From a bacterium (GTDB taxonomy: Bacteria > Cyanobacteriota > Vampirovibrionia > Obscuribacterales > Obscuribacteraceae), in contig WGMS01000026.1 of assembly GCA_016124935.1 (NCBI GenBank), positions 1-64,000 on the forward strand: a DNA stretch of 64,000 nt, in the 5' to 3' direction. The number at the start of each line of letters is the position of its first letter. The first letter of the stretch is position 1. A program made the position numbers and the translations under genes. The notes below the pieces were generated by a model. The model was not told where the DNA came from. It did not search any database and worked only from the letters and a program-made list of their open reading frames with translations. Shown one piece after another: positions 16,299 to 24,164 of the stretch.

Positions 16299-16730
16299 AT
16301 GGCGTCGGATCTTGGTGTCAATCTGTCCGAGTTGATGCGTTCGGAAGAGGCACGCAAGAGAATACAACTGGATAAATATATCGGCGATGGAGTCGGTCGA
16401 CCGACCCTGGAGGATATTTTCAGAGAGTTGGAGAAGCCCGGTCGAGACCCCAGGGAGAAGCTGGTCCCTATGGAGTTTGCCGCCGGCATAAATTCTATAG
16501 GCGATTTGAAAGAAGGCATGAGAGTACCGGGAGTGGTTACTAATGTCACCAATTTCGGTGCTTTTGTCGATATTGGTGTACATCAAGACGGACTGGTTCA
16601 TGTAAGCGAACTTGCCGACAGGTTTATAAAAGACCCCAACGAAGTGGTTAAAGTTCAGCAACGGGTCGAGGTTGTGGTTTTGAAAGTGGAGGAGAATCGT
16701 AAGCGAATCTCCTTGAGTATGAAAAGATAG
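16299..16730 (+). CDS. tex: Tex C-terminal part with S1 RNA-binding domain (downstream of TGA)
   Basis: The same frame as the upstream half, separated by the TGA at 16233-16235. Sequence from 16236 on (AKHPLDESAVHPERY) is still Tex, so the reading frame was not shifted. The first usable start is ATG 16299. The 143-aa piece holds the HTH-like linker region (SRDPREKL-type) and a complete S1 domain (GVVTNVTNFGAFVDIGVHQDG, closing in KRISLSMKR). No good ribosome-binding site precedes ATG 16299, so separate expression would depend on reinitiation. It ends 25 bases before the next gene. Confidence 0.85.
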   Translation: MASDLGVNLSELMRSEEARKRIQLDKYIGDGVGRPTLEDIFRELEKPGRDPREKLVPMEFAAGINSIGDLKEGMRVPGVVTNVTNFGAFVDIGVHQDGLVHVSELADRFIKDPNEVVKVQQRVEVVVLKVEENRKRISLSMKR

Positions 16731-16754
16731 TTCCTGCCGACAGGGGTATTGACC

Positions 16755-17216
16755 ATGGTGATTAAAAACTGGCTCCAGAAATTGAAGAGGGGTATAAAGG
16801 GTGAAGTGGTCCGGGACTATTCTCAGATTACTAAAGATACCGATGGTCTCGATGCCAAACTGAAGCGTGAAAGCAACAGCTTCAGCTTCGCTATTTTCGT
16901 CAAGCATCGTGAACATGGAACCGCAGAGTTCAAGGCGCCGGTAACTAAAGAGACTATGAGCGTGCTCGAAAAGCTGGTGGCCGATGTGAAGGCGGTTCGG
17001 GAAAAGGGCGACGCCTCGAAAAACTTGAGGCTGAGATTTCGTGACGGAGAGATTGATCTGGTAATCACTTACAAATACATGGATGAACTTCCCACACCGC
17101 GCCAGAGAACAGCACCGGTCAATGGCAGAACGCTCAAACTGCTCGAAGAGATGCTCTCTGATGCCGATACCCTGATGGCCAATCAGTTTGAACTCTATGA
17201 CCTGGACGAAAGTTAG
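16755..17216 (+). CDS. Hypothetical protein (153 aa)
   Basis: ATG 16755 is preceded by AGGGG, which favours it over TTG 16749. The product is soluble, highly charged, and has alternating strands and helices (NSFSFAIFVKH, ETMSVLEKLVADV, LRLRFRDGEIDLVITY). There are no Cys, signal peptide or membrane segment. It lies between tex and a DUF3592-like gene on the same strand. I do not recognise the family. Confidence 0.65.
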   Translation: MVIKNWLQKLKRGIKGEVVRDYSQITKDTDGLDAKLKRESNSFSFAIFVKHREHGTAEFKAPVTKETMSVLEKLVADVKAVREKGDASKNLRLRFRDGEIDLVITYKYMDELPTPRQRTAPVNGRTLKLLEEMLSDADTLMANQFELYDLDES

Positions 17217-17249
17217 AAAGTTAGAAAGTTAGAAAGTTGGAAAGTTAGG
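17211..17249. repeat. 8-bp tandem repeat across a stop codon
   Basis: The unit AGTTAGAA is repeated three times, then as AGTTGGAA and a partial AGTTAGGG. The first unit contains the TAG stop of the 16755-17216 gene, and the last lies just before the RBS of the next gene. Simple tandem repeats of this kind can slip during replication. A change in copy number would alter the spacer but not the proteins. Confidence 0.7.
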
Positions 17250-17262
17250 GGAATTGATTTTT

Positions 17263-17829
17263 ATGTTCAAGCCGTCCGAGGGAGATCTCCGGGAAGAACG
17301 AGAGGCCAAACGGTTTACCGGCTATTTTGTTGCTCTTATAGCTGTTGCTCTAGTAGTTCTAGGAATTTATCTTGCGCTGCAGATGACCTGGCCTAAAACC
17401 ATGGGCACCGTCACCGCCACCGAGATAGAGTCTTTTCAGAAAGAGTCTACGGTGAAAGAGAGCTCATACAGCGATCTTCATAACGCTTCCGAGAAGAAGG
17501 GGCGGAAGACGACCCATCGCAAGAAAATAGAGTATGTCCTTAAGGTGGGCTATAGTTTCAAGGTCGGTGATCAGACCTATGAAGGCAGAGACAATGGCGG
17601 ACGCTCCGAAAAAGAGGAGACTGTCAGAGCAATAATCAAAGATAAGTTCGAGGACGGAACCTCTATAGAGGTAGCTTATAATCCGCAGAATCCGAAGGAT
17701 TCGACGATTCATCCGGGTTGGGGCGGTTATTTCTTCGTTCTCTGGATATTGGCTGCCGGTGTCGGTTTTCTTTCCTTCAAGCTGATTACTATCAAAGAGC
17801 CGGAAAAAATCCAGCCTGAAGATTATTAG
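17263..17829 (+). CDS. DUF3592-like two-span membrane protein
   Basis: 188 aa from ATG 17263 with AGGGGAA upstream (TTG 17254 is the alternative). Two hydrophobic segments flank a soluble domain: about residues 20-40 and 155-175. The soluble part has the pattern of DUF3592 (GTVTATEIESF, YSFKVGDQTYEGRD, then IEVAYNPQNPKDSTIHPG). Function is unknown. A shorter relative sits at 49317-49751. Its stop overlaps that of the convergent kinase gene by a few bases. Confidence 0.8.
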   Translation: MFKPSEGDLREEREAKRFTGYFVALIAVALVVLGIYLALQMTWPKTMGTVTATEIESFQKESTVKESSYSDLHNASEKKGRKTTHRKKIEYVLKVGYSFKVGDQTYEGRDNGGRSEKEETVRAIIKDKFEDGTSIEVAYNPQNPKDSTIHPGWGGYFFVLWILAAGVGFLSFKLITIKEPEKIQPEDY

Positions 17830-19970
17830 AAGCTGAGCACTCTATCTATCTCTTTTTCGAAGTCATTTACTTTTGAGTGATTTTTTATCACCAGTTTCAA
17901 TGCGGGTCTTGTGGACCGGACCCGCGCCACCGCTTCTTCCGGTATCGGATCGCTTTCTTCGATGGTCAAAGACTTGAGGTTCTTTGCCTTGTAGAGCTTC
18001 ATGAGCCCTTTTTCTCCTATGTGAGCGCTGTGAAGATCCAGGTTGCTTATCGGTAGAGTTGCGATCGAGTCTATCGTGTTGTCATCTATGCCCTGTACGC
18101 AGATATTCAGGTTGGTCAGATTCTCTAGACGTTTCAAGGGTGCCAATCCGGAAATGGTGATTTTGTCCGAAGCTAAAGAGATCTTTCTCAGATCTGGAAA
18201 CTGGTTGGCTATGAGGTCTATGGCATTGTCGTCTATCTTAGAGCAATCATAGAGAAATAGATGACGCAACTCCAGCCCATCCAGGTTCTTTATGCCCTGG
18301 TCACTAATGGCGGTGCCGCTCAGATGCAATATGCGCAGACCACGCAAACTACTTAGATAGGCAAGACTGTCGTCGGTTATGTCGGTGAAATTGAGTCTCA
18401 AATTGGCGATTTTCTTGCCCCTTAGATATTTGAATCCGGACCCGTTTATGGTCGAATGCATGAGACTGAGCCTCGGTGAAGGTATTCTTCTTAACAGCTT
18501 CAGGTCCTCGTCTTTGAGGTTGCTTATCACTTCTGGACGGACATAGCCGTCATCGCCCAGAACGAAACCTGTCTTCTCATCTTTCTCCTGGTAGGTAATC
18601 GAATCGAGGGCTGGTTCTTTGTAGGTGGCTGCCGGAGCAGGTTTATTGCTTTCTGCCAGACGGTTAGAGATAAGGTCGGAAGCAAGGTAAGCCAGACTTC
18701 CGAAGATAATAATCATCGCCGCAGACCTGGTGACTTTTCCAATGACCGCGACTTTCGCGTCAACAGGCTGCTTCGAATCCCGGGGGGATGAAAAACTCTC
18801 TTTGGTCAGATTCAAGGTGTCCAGGGCTTCTTTCAAAGACAGGGCATTCTCGAAACGATCTTCTGCTTGCTTGGCGATGCATCGGGCGGCAATTTCCGGC
18901 AAGCCCTCGGGAATATCTTGCAGTCCCGGTCTCAGATTGTCTTCGCTTAACAATGGTATCGGTGCAGACGCATGTTTGTTCAGCATGTCGAGGCTGTTTT
19001 CTGCCTGGTAAGGCGGCACGCCGCTTACCATCTCGTAGAGGATACAACCCAGGGAGTAGACTTCGGAGCGTTTGCCATAGTGGCCGCCCCTGGCCTGATC
19101 CGGTGCCATATAGGTAGGGGTGCCCATGAGGATGGTGTTCTCCCTGTCCGTACTTTCTTGCTGGGTGAGGGCTACTCCAAAGTCTATGATCTTTATCTGT
19201 TTCTTGCCCTGCTCGTCTTCTGTGACCAGGATATTCTCTGGCTTCAGATCCCGGTGCAGGATCTCTTTGCTGTGGGCATAGATGACACCATCGAGAATCT
19301 GATTGAACAAAGCGATGACAAGCTCTATCGAAGGTTCGGGTTCTTGTTTCTCGAGCAGATCTCTAAGATTCTCTCCTTCGATATATTCGAGGATCATATA
19401 GGGCGTGGCGTTATCTGTGATTCCGAAGTCAAGCACCGAAGCTATATTTGCATGCTGCATCTTGCTTGTGATTCTCGCTTCGTTCTGAAAGGCGAGGATT
19501 TTCTCTCGGTCTTCTCCCAGCGAGAGAAGACATTTGACAGCCACCCTTTTGTTCAGAAGCCTGTCGATGGCAAGGTAGACTGTGCTGTTCGCGCTACGAC
19601 CCAGAATTTCTATCGGTCCGAAGCGCTCCAGGGGAAAGCCGCCCTGGTCGACCCAGATTTCATCAGGGAGGCTCTCCTCGACCACCGATTCATCTGGGGG
19701 CTCCGGTATGATACTGTCGGGGTGCGGACGCATCTGAACGGGCATATCGCAGTTACACAGATCAGAGCGCAAGATCCATTGAGTAAACGAACCTTTTCTG
19801 CCCTGGGATAATCTCTTACCGCAGTTTTTGCAAATATCCACCGCTTCGCTTTGATCCGAAGCCAGGTCGCAGGTGCAGACCATTATCCATTGGGTCAGAG
19901 ATGCGCTCTTGGTGCTGCTCCTGGGAAGGTTGCAGATTTTGCATATGCCTTTTTCAGAATCCTTTTGCAT
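17826..19970 (-). CDS. Ser/Thr kinase with N-terminal double Cys-ribbon and C-terminal LRRs
   Basis: 714 aa in four parts. (1) Residues 10-74 hold two copies of a C-x2-C ... TQWI ... C-x-C unit (C10, C13, C32, C34; C47, C50, C72, C74), probably zinc-binding. (2) A kinase domain at about 115-385 with Lys146 in VAVK, Asp241 in HRDLKPEN and DFG 263-265; the glycine loop is weak (GRSANSTVYLA). (3) One membrane span near 415-435. (4) Leucine-rich repeats from about 490 on (ANLRLNFTDITDDSLAYL, LRILHLSGTAISDQGI). The likely layout is kinase inside and LRR sensor outside. The Cys unit recurs in the kinase at 31270-33354. Confidence 0.92.
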   Translation of the reverse strand: MQKDSEKGICKICNLPRSSTKSASLTQWIMVCTCDLASDQSEAVDICKNCGKRLSQGRKGSFTQWILRSDLCNCDMPVQMRPHPDSIIPEPPDESVVEESLPDEIWVDQGGFPLERFGPIEILGRSANSTVYLAIDRLLNKRVAVKCLLSLGEDREKILAFQNEARITSKMQHANIASVLDFGITDNATPYMILEYIEGENLRDLLEKQEPEPSIELVIALFNQILDGVIYAHSKEILHRDLKPENILVTEDEQGKKQIKIIDFGVALTQQESTDRENTILMGTPTYMAPDQARGGHYGKRSEVYSLGCILYEMVSGVPPYQAENSLDMLNKHASAPIPLLSEDNLRPGLQDIPEGLPEIAARCIAKQAEDRFENALSLKEALDTLNLTKESFSSPRDSKQPVDAKVAVIGKVTRSAAMIIIFGSLAYLASDLISNRLAESNKPAPAATYKEPALDSITYQEKDEKTGFVLGDDGYVRPEVISNLKDEDLKLLRRIPSPRLSLMHSTINGSGFKYLRGKKIANLRLNFTDITDDSLAYLSSLRGLRILHLSGTAISDQGIKNLDGLELRHLFLYDCSKIDDNAIDLIANQFPDLRKISLASDKITISGLAPLKRLENLTNLNICVQGIDDNTIDSIATLPISNLDLHSAHIGEKGLMKLYKAKNLKSLTIEESDPIPEEAVARVRSTRPALKLVIKNHSKVNDFEKEIDRVLSF

Positions 19971-20037
19971 AGTCGCATATTCTACTTTAGATTTGCCTCG
20001 AAGTTTGGTTAGAGTACAGACGATTACCGTCTTTTAA

Positions 20038-21459
20038 ATGCGTGGTATCATCAGATATTACCAGTGGCTCCTATTCGTTTTGACAGACAGTGCAAAAAAA
20101 TCGAAGGATGGCGAATCATCCGGTTCCGGAGGGCTTCTCAAAGCCCTGGGCGTCTGGTTCGGAATTTCGGTAGCGATAGGCAATACCATCGCCGCCGGAA
20201 TAGTTCGCACCCCGGGAGACATCGCCCGCTGGCTTCCGGATCCTTTCCTCTTTCTGGGTGTCTGGATTATCGGGGGGCTATACGCTCTGTTCGGTGCCTC
20301 TTCTCTTTCTGAACTGGCGGTGGCGATTCCAAAAAGCGGCGGTCAATATAACTATTCTAGAAAAGCGCTAGGGGAGTATGCCGGCTTTGTCGTGGGATGG
20401 AGCGACTGGCTCTCTAATTGCGGCACACTGGCAGCGGTGGCTATTGTGGTTGGCGAGTATACCGGCGATCTTCTTCCTGCCCTCGATAACTATGAAAAGG
20501 CGATCGCCGTTTTTGTGATTGGCTTTTTCACTCTGTTGCAGTCCCACGGGATAGACTGGGGCAGTCGTATCCAGGTCGTGACTGCATTGCTCAAAACTGT
20601 CGCGTTTATGATTCTGGTATCCGCCTGTTTTATCCTGGGCTCCCACAGTGGGCTGTTTCCCCAGGATAGAGCAAGCCAGGTGGAAGCGCAGCATATGGCG
20701 ACCAATTGGCTTCTGGTGGTGGCATTGATGAAAGCCTTGCAGGCTGTATTCTATTCTATTGATGGCTGGCATGGTGTCATCTATCTTGGTGGCGAGATCA
20801 AAGAACCAGAGAAGAGCGTGCCGCGAACCATTTTTATTAGTGTGTTTTCGGTGGTGACGATTTACTTCCTGCTTAATGCGGCAGTGCTCTACGTCCTGCC
20901 CATAGATCAGATCGCCGGCAATAACTTCGCCCTTGGGCTTGCGGCCGAGAAGGTTTTCGGCGTCTACGGAGGGCCTGTCATCAGAGTAATCATGATTGTG
21001 TCTTTGCTCAGTTGTATAAACGCTGTTCTTTTATTCAGCTCGAGAATTTTATATGGACTCAGTCTAGATGGATTATTTTTTAAGGGCATGGCTTCGGTAA
21101 ACGAAGGCGGCACTCCTTTGAGAGCGCTTTATTTGAGCATAGCCGTCGCTTTCGTGTTTGTGCTCGGCACTTTCGAACAGGTGATGGCTATTCTCTCTTT
21201 CTTCTTTGTCGCCAACTATGCTCTCAGCTATGTCTCGCTATTTGTTTTGCGCCGCAAGGAGCCGCAGTTGAAGCGACCTTATCTAGCCTGGGGCTATCCC
21301 TGGACAACTGCACTTGCTCTATTTTTCTCTATCGCTTTTCTGGCAGGCGCATTATTCACCAACCATGAACAGGCGCTGGTCGCTCTTTTGATTCTTTTGC
21401 TCTCTTATCCTCTTTTTCTCTATTTTAGAAAGTTGAATCACTGTGGTAATCCACAGTGA
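20038..21459 (+). CDS. APC-superfamily amino acid permease
   Basis: 473 aa with about twelve hydrophobic segments. The first segment carries the APC signature (WFGISVAIGNTIAAGIVRTPG), and a conserved loop follows (AIPKSGGQYNYSRKALGEYAGF). A later GGEIKEPEKSVPR motif matches the amino acid/polyamine transporter family. It probably imports an amino acid by cation symport or exchange; substrate cannot be told. ATG 20038 is used; TTG 20083 is possible, and neither has a convincing RBS. It is divergent from the LRR kinase at 17826-19970, with 67 bases between them. Confidence 0.9.
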   Translation: MRGIIRYYQWLLFVLTDSAKKSKDGESSGSGGLLKALGVWFGISVAIGNTIAAGIVRTPGDIARWLPDPFLFLGVWIIGGLYALFGASSLSELAVAIPKSGGQYNYSRKALGEYAGFVVGWSDWLSNCGTLAAVAIVVGEYTGDLLPALDNYEKAIAVFVIGFFTLLQSHGIDWGSRIQVVTALLKTVAFMILVSACFILGSHSGLFPQDRASQVEAQHMATNWLLVVALMKALQAVFYSIDGWHGVIYLGGEIKEPEKSVPRTIFISVFSVVTIYFLLNAAVLYVLPIDQIAGNNFALGLAAEKVFGVYGGPVIRVIMIVSLLSCINAVLLFSSRILYGLSLDGLFFKGMASVNEGGTPLRALYLSIAVAFVFVLGTFEQVMAILSFFFVANYALSYVSLFVLRRKEPQLKRPYLAWGYPWTTALALFFSIAFLAGALFTNHEQALVALLILLLSYPLFLYFRKLNHCGNPQ

Positions 21460-21511
21460 ATTTGCCCTGCCTCCGGTCTTAAATAGAGTGACAGAGCGGA
21501 GGAGATACAAG

Positions 21512-21940
21512 ATGTCAGACGCAGTTTTTTTTGAAGCCCCCGAAAGCAGACCAGAGCCGGCGAACAAGAACAAGACCACGGTTCAGGACCTGTTCGATTG
21601 TGCCTATGATCTGGGGCAGGGATTGAAAAGAGAATATCGGCAGGGGGCGCAGCCGATTGTCGATGGGGTGGTCGATCGGGTCAATAAAGATCCTGGTGGA
21701 GCCGCTCTGGAAGGGCTGGGAGCGGTGGCCGCCTGTGGATTCCTCATAGCGGCGGCACCGGCAGAAGGGGCTCTAGCAGGGGCGCTTGGAGCCGCAGCCG
21801 TGCTCACCACCTGTGGAGTCGTCACCTATGAAGCCTTCAAGCAGATGGATAGAATCGCGCGCCAGCTGTCAGGCGAAGAAAAGCAGGTTTTCCAGCCCGA
21901 CAAGATCTATGGTCGTAGATCCTCTAATAAATTATTCTAG
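21512..21940 (+). CDS. Hypothetical protein with Gly/Ala-rich hydrophobic core
   Basis: ATG 21512 is set by an excellent RBS (GGAGGAG, 8 bases upstream); the frame extends to 21443 but that part overlaps the permease. The 142-aa product has a charged N-terminal half and an Ala/Gly-rich hydrophobic hairpin (AACGFLIAAAPAEGALAGALGAAA) at about residues 73-103, then a basic tail. That shape is seen in membrane-inserting small proteins. A comparable Gly/Ala hydrophobic hairpin occurs in the giant protein at 58217-64000. No family recognised. Confidence 0.7.
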   Translation: MSDAVFFEAPESRPEPANKNKTTVQDLFDCAYDLGQGLKREYRQGAQPIVDGVVDRVNKDPGGAALEGLGAVAACGFLIAAAPAEGALAGALGAAAVLTTCGVVTYEAFKQMDRIARQLSGEEKQVFQPDKIYGRRSSNKLF

Positions 21941-21949
21941 TTGCTGTCT

Positions 21950-22156
21950 TCAGCTCTCTTCGACGGTCTTCTTGTTCTTGAAGTGCTGCATCATCTGATA
22001 GAGTGCTCCCAGGCCGACCAGGCCGTAGACCACTCTGGTGGCTGTTCCGTCACCAAGTAGATTGGTTACGAGATTATAGTCGAACGCGCCGACCAGACCC
22101 CAGTTGATACCGCCGACAAGTAGTAAGATTGTCGCGATAAGTTCGATATTTTTCAT
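21950..22156 (-). CDS. DUF378 family small membrane protein
   Basis: 68 aa from ATG 22156, chosen because the family motif starts right there: MKNIELIATILLLVGGINWG, then LVGAFDYNLV and a second hydrophobic segment with VYGLVGLGALYQM. CAGGTG lies upstream of the ATG. DUF378 proteins are two-span membrane proteins of unknown function. A longer reading to 22234 adds sequence unlike the family. Confidence 0.88.
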   Translation of the reverse strand: MKNIELIATILLLVGGINWGLVGAFDYNLVTNLLGDGTATRVVYGLVGLGALYQMMQHFKNKKTVEES

Positions 22157-22438
22157 TGGTAGTTCACCTGAGCACCAAATCCGAAAGAGCTCACAAGAAC
22201 CGCATCTGGAGCTGATTTGCGTGCTTACTATCAAGCTTAATACAAATCCCTCGAAGTTGTCAATATCTGGTGGCAGCGTTAATCGGCAACCACGGCGTAA
22301 TTTGCTTGATTCTGGAGCTGCTTTTCGAGAAAAAACGGTGGCACTTTTACTGCGAACCGAGCTTCTTCAACAGTTCTTGATACTGGGTTTCGACGGTTTT
22401 TCGCAACTTCGGATCATACTTCTATAATTTGAGAAGCC

Positions 22439-22552
22439 TTAGAGAACTTTCGCGGGATTGCCGGGCGAAGCTGGTGTTTCCCCTGGCTTCTTGCAGGAAG
22501 CCGCTATGAAGAGCTGATCAATTAACTTTCTATTTCTGTTTAACTTAGGCAT
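22439..22552 (-). CDS. Possible 37-aa peptide or decayed gene
   Basis: A minus-strand frame from ATG 22552 gives a basic N-terminus (MPKLNRNRKLIDQ), one Cys and a Pro/Gly-rich end (KKPGETPASPGNPAKVL). In a different frame just downstream (22347-22418) there is another protein-like segment without a start (KLRKTVETQYQELLKKLGSQ). The two together may be fragments of one frameshifted gene. The RBS is poor. Apart from this, the 450-base spacer 22157-22609 shows nothing I can name. Confidence 0.25.
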   Translation of the reverse strand: MPKLNRNRKLIDQLFIAASCKKPGETPASPGNPAKVL

Positions 22553-22609
22553 ACTTGGCTCACGGAACAACGAATTCTTTATTATGGTAAAGAGGAGAAC
22601 AATCAAACT

Positions 22610-22732
22610 ATGGCCTGCGATCAAAAAATTTGCAACAGCGCATCTTGCGAGCGTTGTACTATATGTCATTGCTGCTGCCAGTGTTGCGAATGCACCCGGA
22701 GCGGCTCTTGCAACTGCGATTGTAGCAACTAA
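22610..22732 (+). CDS. Metallothionein-like Cys-rich protein (40 aa)
   Basis: Starting at ATG 22610 with AGAGGAGA about 12 bases upstream, this 40-aa protein has 14 Cys and one His. The Cys are clustered as C-x2-C-x2-C-H-C-C-C-x-C-C-x-C and then C-x-C-x-C near the C-terminus. This density and C-x-C spacing is the signature of metallothioneins, which bind Zn, Cu or Cd in thiolate clusters. It does not match the cyanobacterial SmtA pattern residue by residue, so it may be a separate lineage. The opposite-strand ORF over it is a shadow. Neighbours give no clue to the metal. Confidence 0.72.
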   Translation: MACDQKICNSASCERCTICHCCCQCCECTRSGSCNCDCSN

Positions 22733-22739
22733 CTGAGCT

Positions 22740-23498
22740 CTAGGCTTCCAGGGGAATCCCCCAGACGGTCTCCAGCTGTCCTATCTGCTTCCGGAGAAGA
22801 TTGCGTTCTTTCTTGTCGGTACAGGATGAGACCTCGGAGCTGAGATGCCACCATTTTCTATGGGCTATCTTTCTCGATTTGTGGGCTTCGTCGATACAAA
22901 TGTCGTGAAGGCGGTCGAGGAATTCGCTCGATAGATGTTCTTCGTCACAAGCGATATCGAAGAGAGACTCACGATAGTTCTGGAAATCTCTGGGACTGAT
23001 GGCATTTCGGCCTTCGGCAAAACACCATTTCAGGGAAAGGAGGACGAGGGGGTGGATAGTCTCCAGGTTGGCCCGGAGGATATCGGATTTGCGATTGGAC
23101 TGGCGAGGATGAAATTCTATATAACCATATTCCGGCCAGTCTCCTGGCGGGGCGATGGCGTAGGGGTAATTGAGAGGATAAAGAAGAAACTGCCCATCAA
23201 AAGAGGTAAGCAGGGTATCGAAAAGATCTTTTCTAATCTGGGACCAGTTCTCGGTGGTTAAATGTTTGGTGAGGGAGATCAGATTCTCTCCGAAGGCAAT
23301 ATCTATGGTCGTGATTGAGTTTATTACCTTGTTCAGGTCCGGGGTAGTGCCCGAGCGGATTTTTCGCCAGTAGCGACTTGCTTCATCCAGTGTTAACGAA
23401 TTTCTTCTTTCTGATTTTCCCATGACCCTGGTCTCCAGAGCGCACCGAGTATTAACCGACGAGTTTCTTATTCCACGAAACCGGTCAATATTATGCAT
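22740..23498 (-). CDS. Hypothetical protein (252 aa)
   Basis: A soluble, Trp- and His-rich protein, mainly helical, with no signal peptide. Notable stretches are NYPYAIAPPGDWPEYGYIEF in the middle and HRKWWHLSSEVSS near the end. Three Cys are scattered in the C-terminal half. The start could be ATG 23498 or ATG 23423 (MGKSERRNS); neither RBS is strong. Its stop lies 8 bases from that of the metallothionein-like gene on the other strand. No family recognised. Confidence 0.7.
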   Translation of the reverse strand: MHNIDRFRGIRNSSVNTRCALETRVMGKSERRNSLTLDEASRYWRKIRSGTTPDLNKVINSITTIDIAFGENLISLTKHLTTENWSQIRKDLFDTLLTSFDGQFLLYPLNYPYAIAPPGDWPEYGYIEFHPRQSNRKSDILRANLETIHPLVLLSLKWCFAEGRNAISPRDFQNYRESLFDIACDEEHLSSEFLDRLHDICIDEAHKSRKIAHRKWWHLSSEVSSCTDKKERNLLRKQIGQLETVWGIPLEA

Positions 23499-23679
23499 TC
23501 CCGGCGATTTTTAACCTGGTAGCTCCCGGGATTTCGAAGAATCCTGAAAAAGAATCCCCATCAAATGGGGCTTTTACCGCCTTAGTGGGAATTCCACCAG
23601 TGACGAATTCGGGGCTTGTCACTACACTGATTTCCATGGTTCGCCAGCAATAACGAAGTTCATTGGAGGTTTAGTAGTA

Positions 23680-24114
23680 ATGGTGACAAAGAAAGGAATT
23701 TCCAGGCTAGAAAAAATACGGTCGTCTCATGGTTTCAAGGTGGCTACCAGGCTGGGAATTCTCCTGGCTCCGCAACTGCTCTTGATGGCCTTCGGAATTT
23801 ACGACCAGGCTGCCCACGCGCAAGGATTGGTCGGTGCTCCGGTCGACCCTCGTTACGGACAGTCCAACGAAGTCGGACAGTTAGCCGACTTTGGTTACGA
23901 CACTGCCAGGGACGTCTCCCGGGTGGTAACCGCACTATCGACAGTGCCCTCGTCTCTGGCAGGCATGAAAATCGCCTTCGGTCAGAGAGACGGCGGTGAA
24001 GCGGCGATGAACGTAGCCAAGGGACTTGGTGTCGGATTCGGCGGACCCACGGCAGTTCACTTGATCGGTACCTTCGCAATCAACAACTACGGAGGATTGG
24101 GTGGCGGTCTCTAA
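23680..24114 (+). CDS. Exported small protein, possibly VirB2/TrbC pilin-like
   Basis: 144 aa from ATG 23680 with TGGAGG upstream. A basic N-terminus leads to a long signal-like segment (LGILLAPQLLLMAFGIYDQA) with a plausible cleavage site after AHA. The mature part has a hydrophobic stretch followed by AGMKIAFGQRDGGEAAMNVA and GLGVGFGGPTAVHLIG. Two Gly-rich hydrophobic segments around a short charged loop with AFG resemble VirB2/TrbC-type pilins. Family match is uncertain, and no other type IV secretion gene lies in the window. It sits 50 bases upstream of the universal stress gene. Confidence 0.6.
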   Translation: MVTKKGISRLEKIRSSHGFKVATRLGILLAPQLLLMAFGIYDQAAHAQGLVGAPVDPRYGQSNEVGQLADFGYDTARDVSRVVTALSTVPSSLAGMKIAFGQRDGGEAAMNVAKGLGVGFGGPTAVHLIGTFAINNYGGLGGGL

Positions 24115-24164
24115 ATCCGTATGGGACAATATCCCTTTCTTTTTCACCGAAGGAGGAGGGGATT

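Noticed and set aside
14574..16730. Selenocysteine at the TGA in tex
   Set aside because: Conserved residues are missing at the site, Tex has no redox residue there, and no SECIS-like hairpin follows. A deletion is more likely.
15636..16916. 426-codon minus-strand ORF
   Set aside because: It mirrors tex over most of its length; tex has unmistakable domains and the mirror has none.
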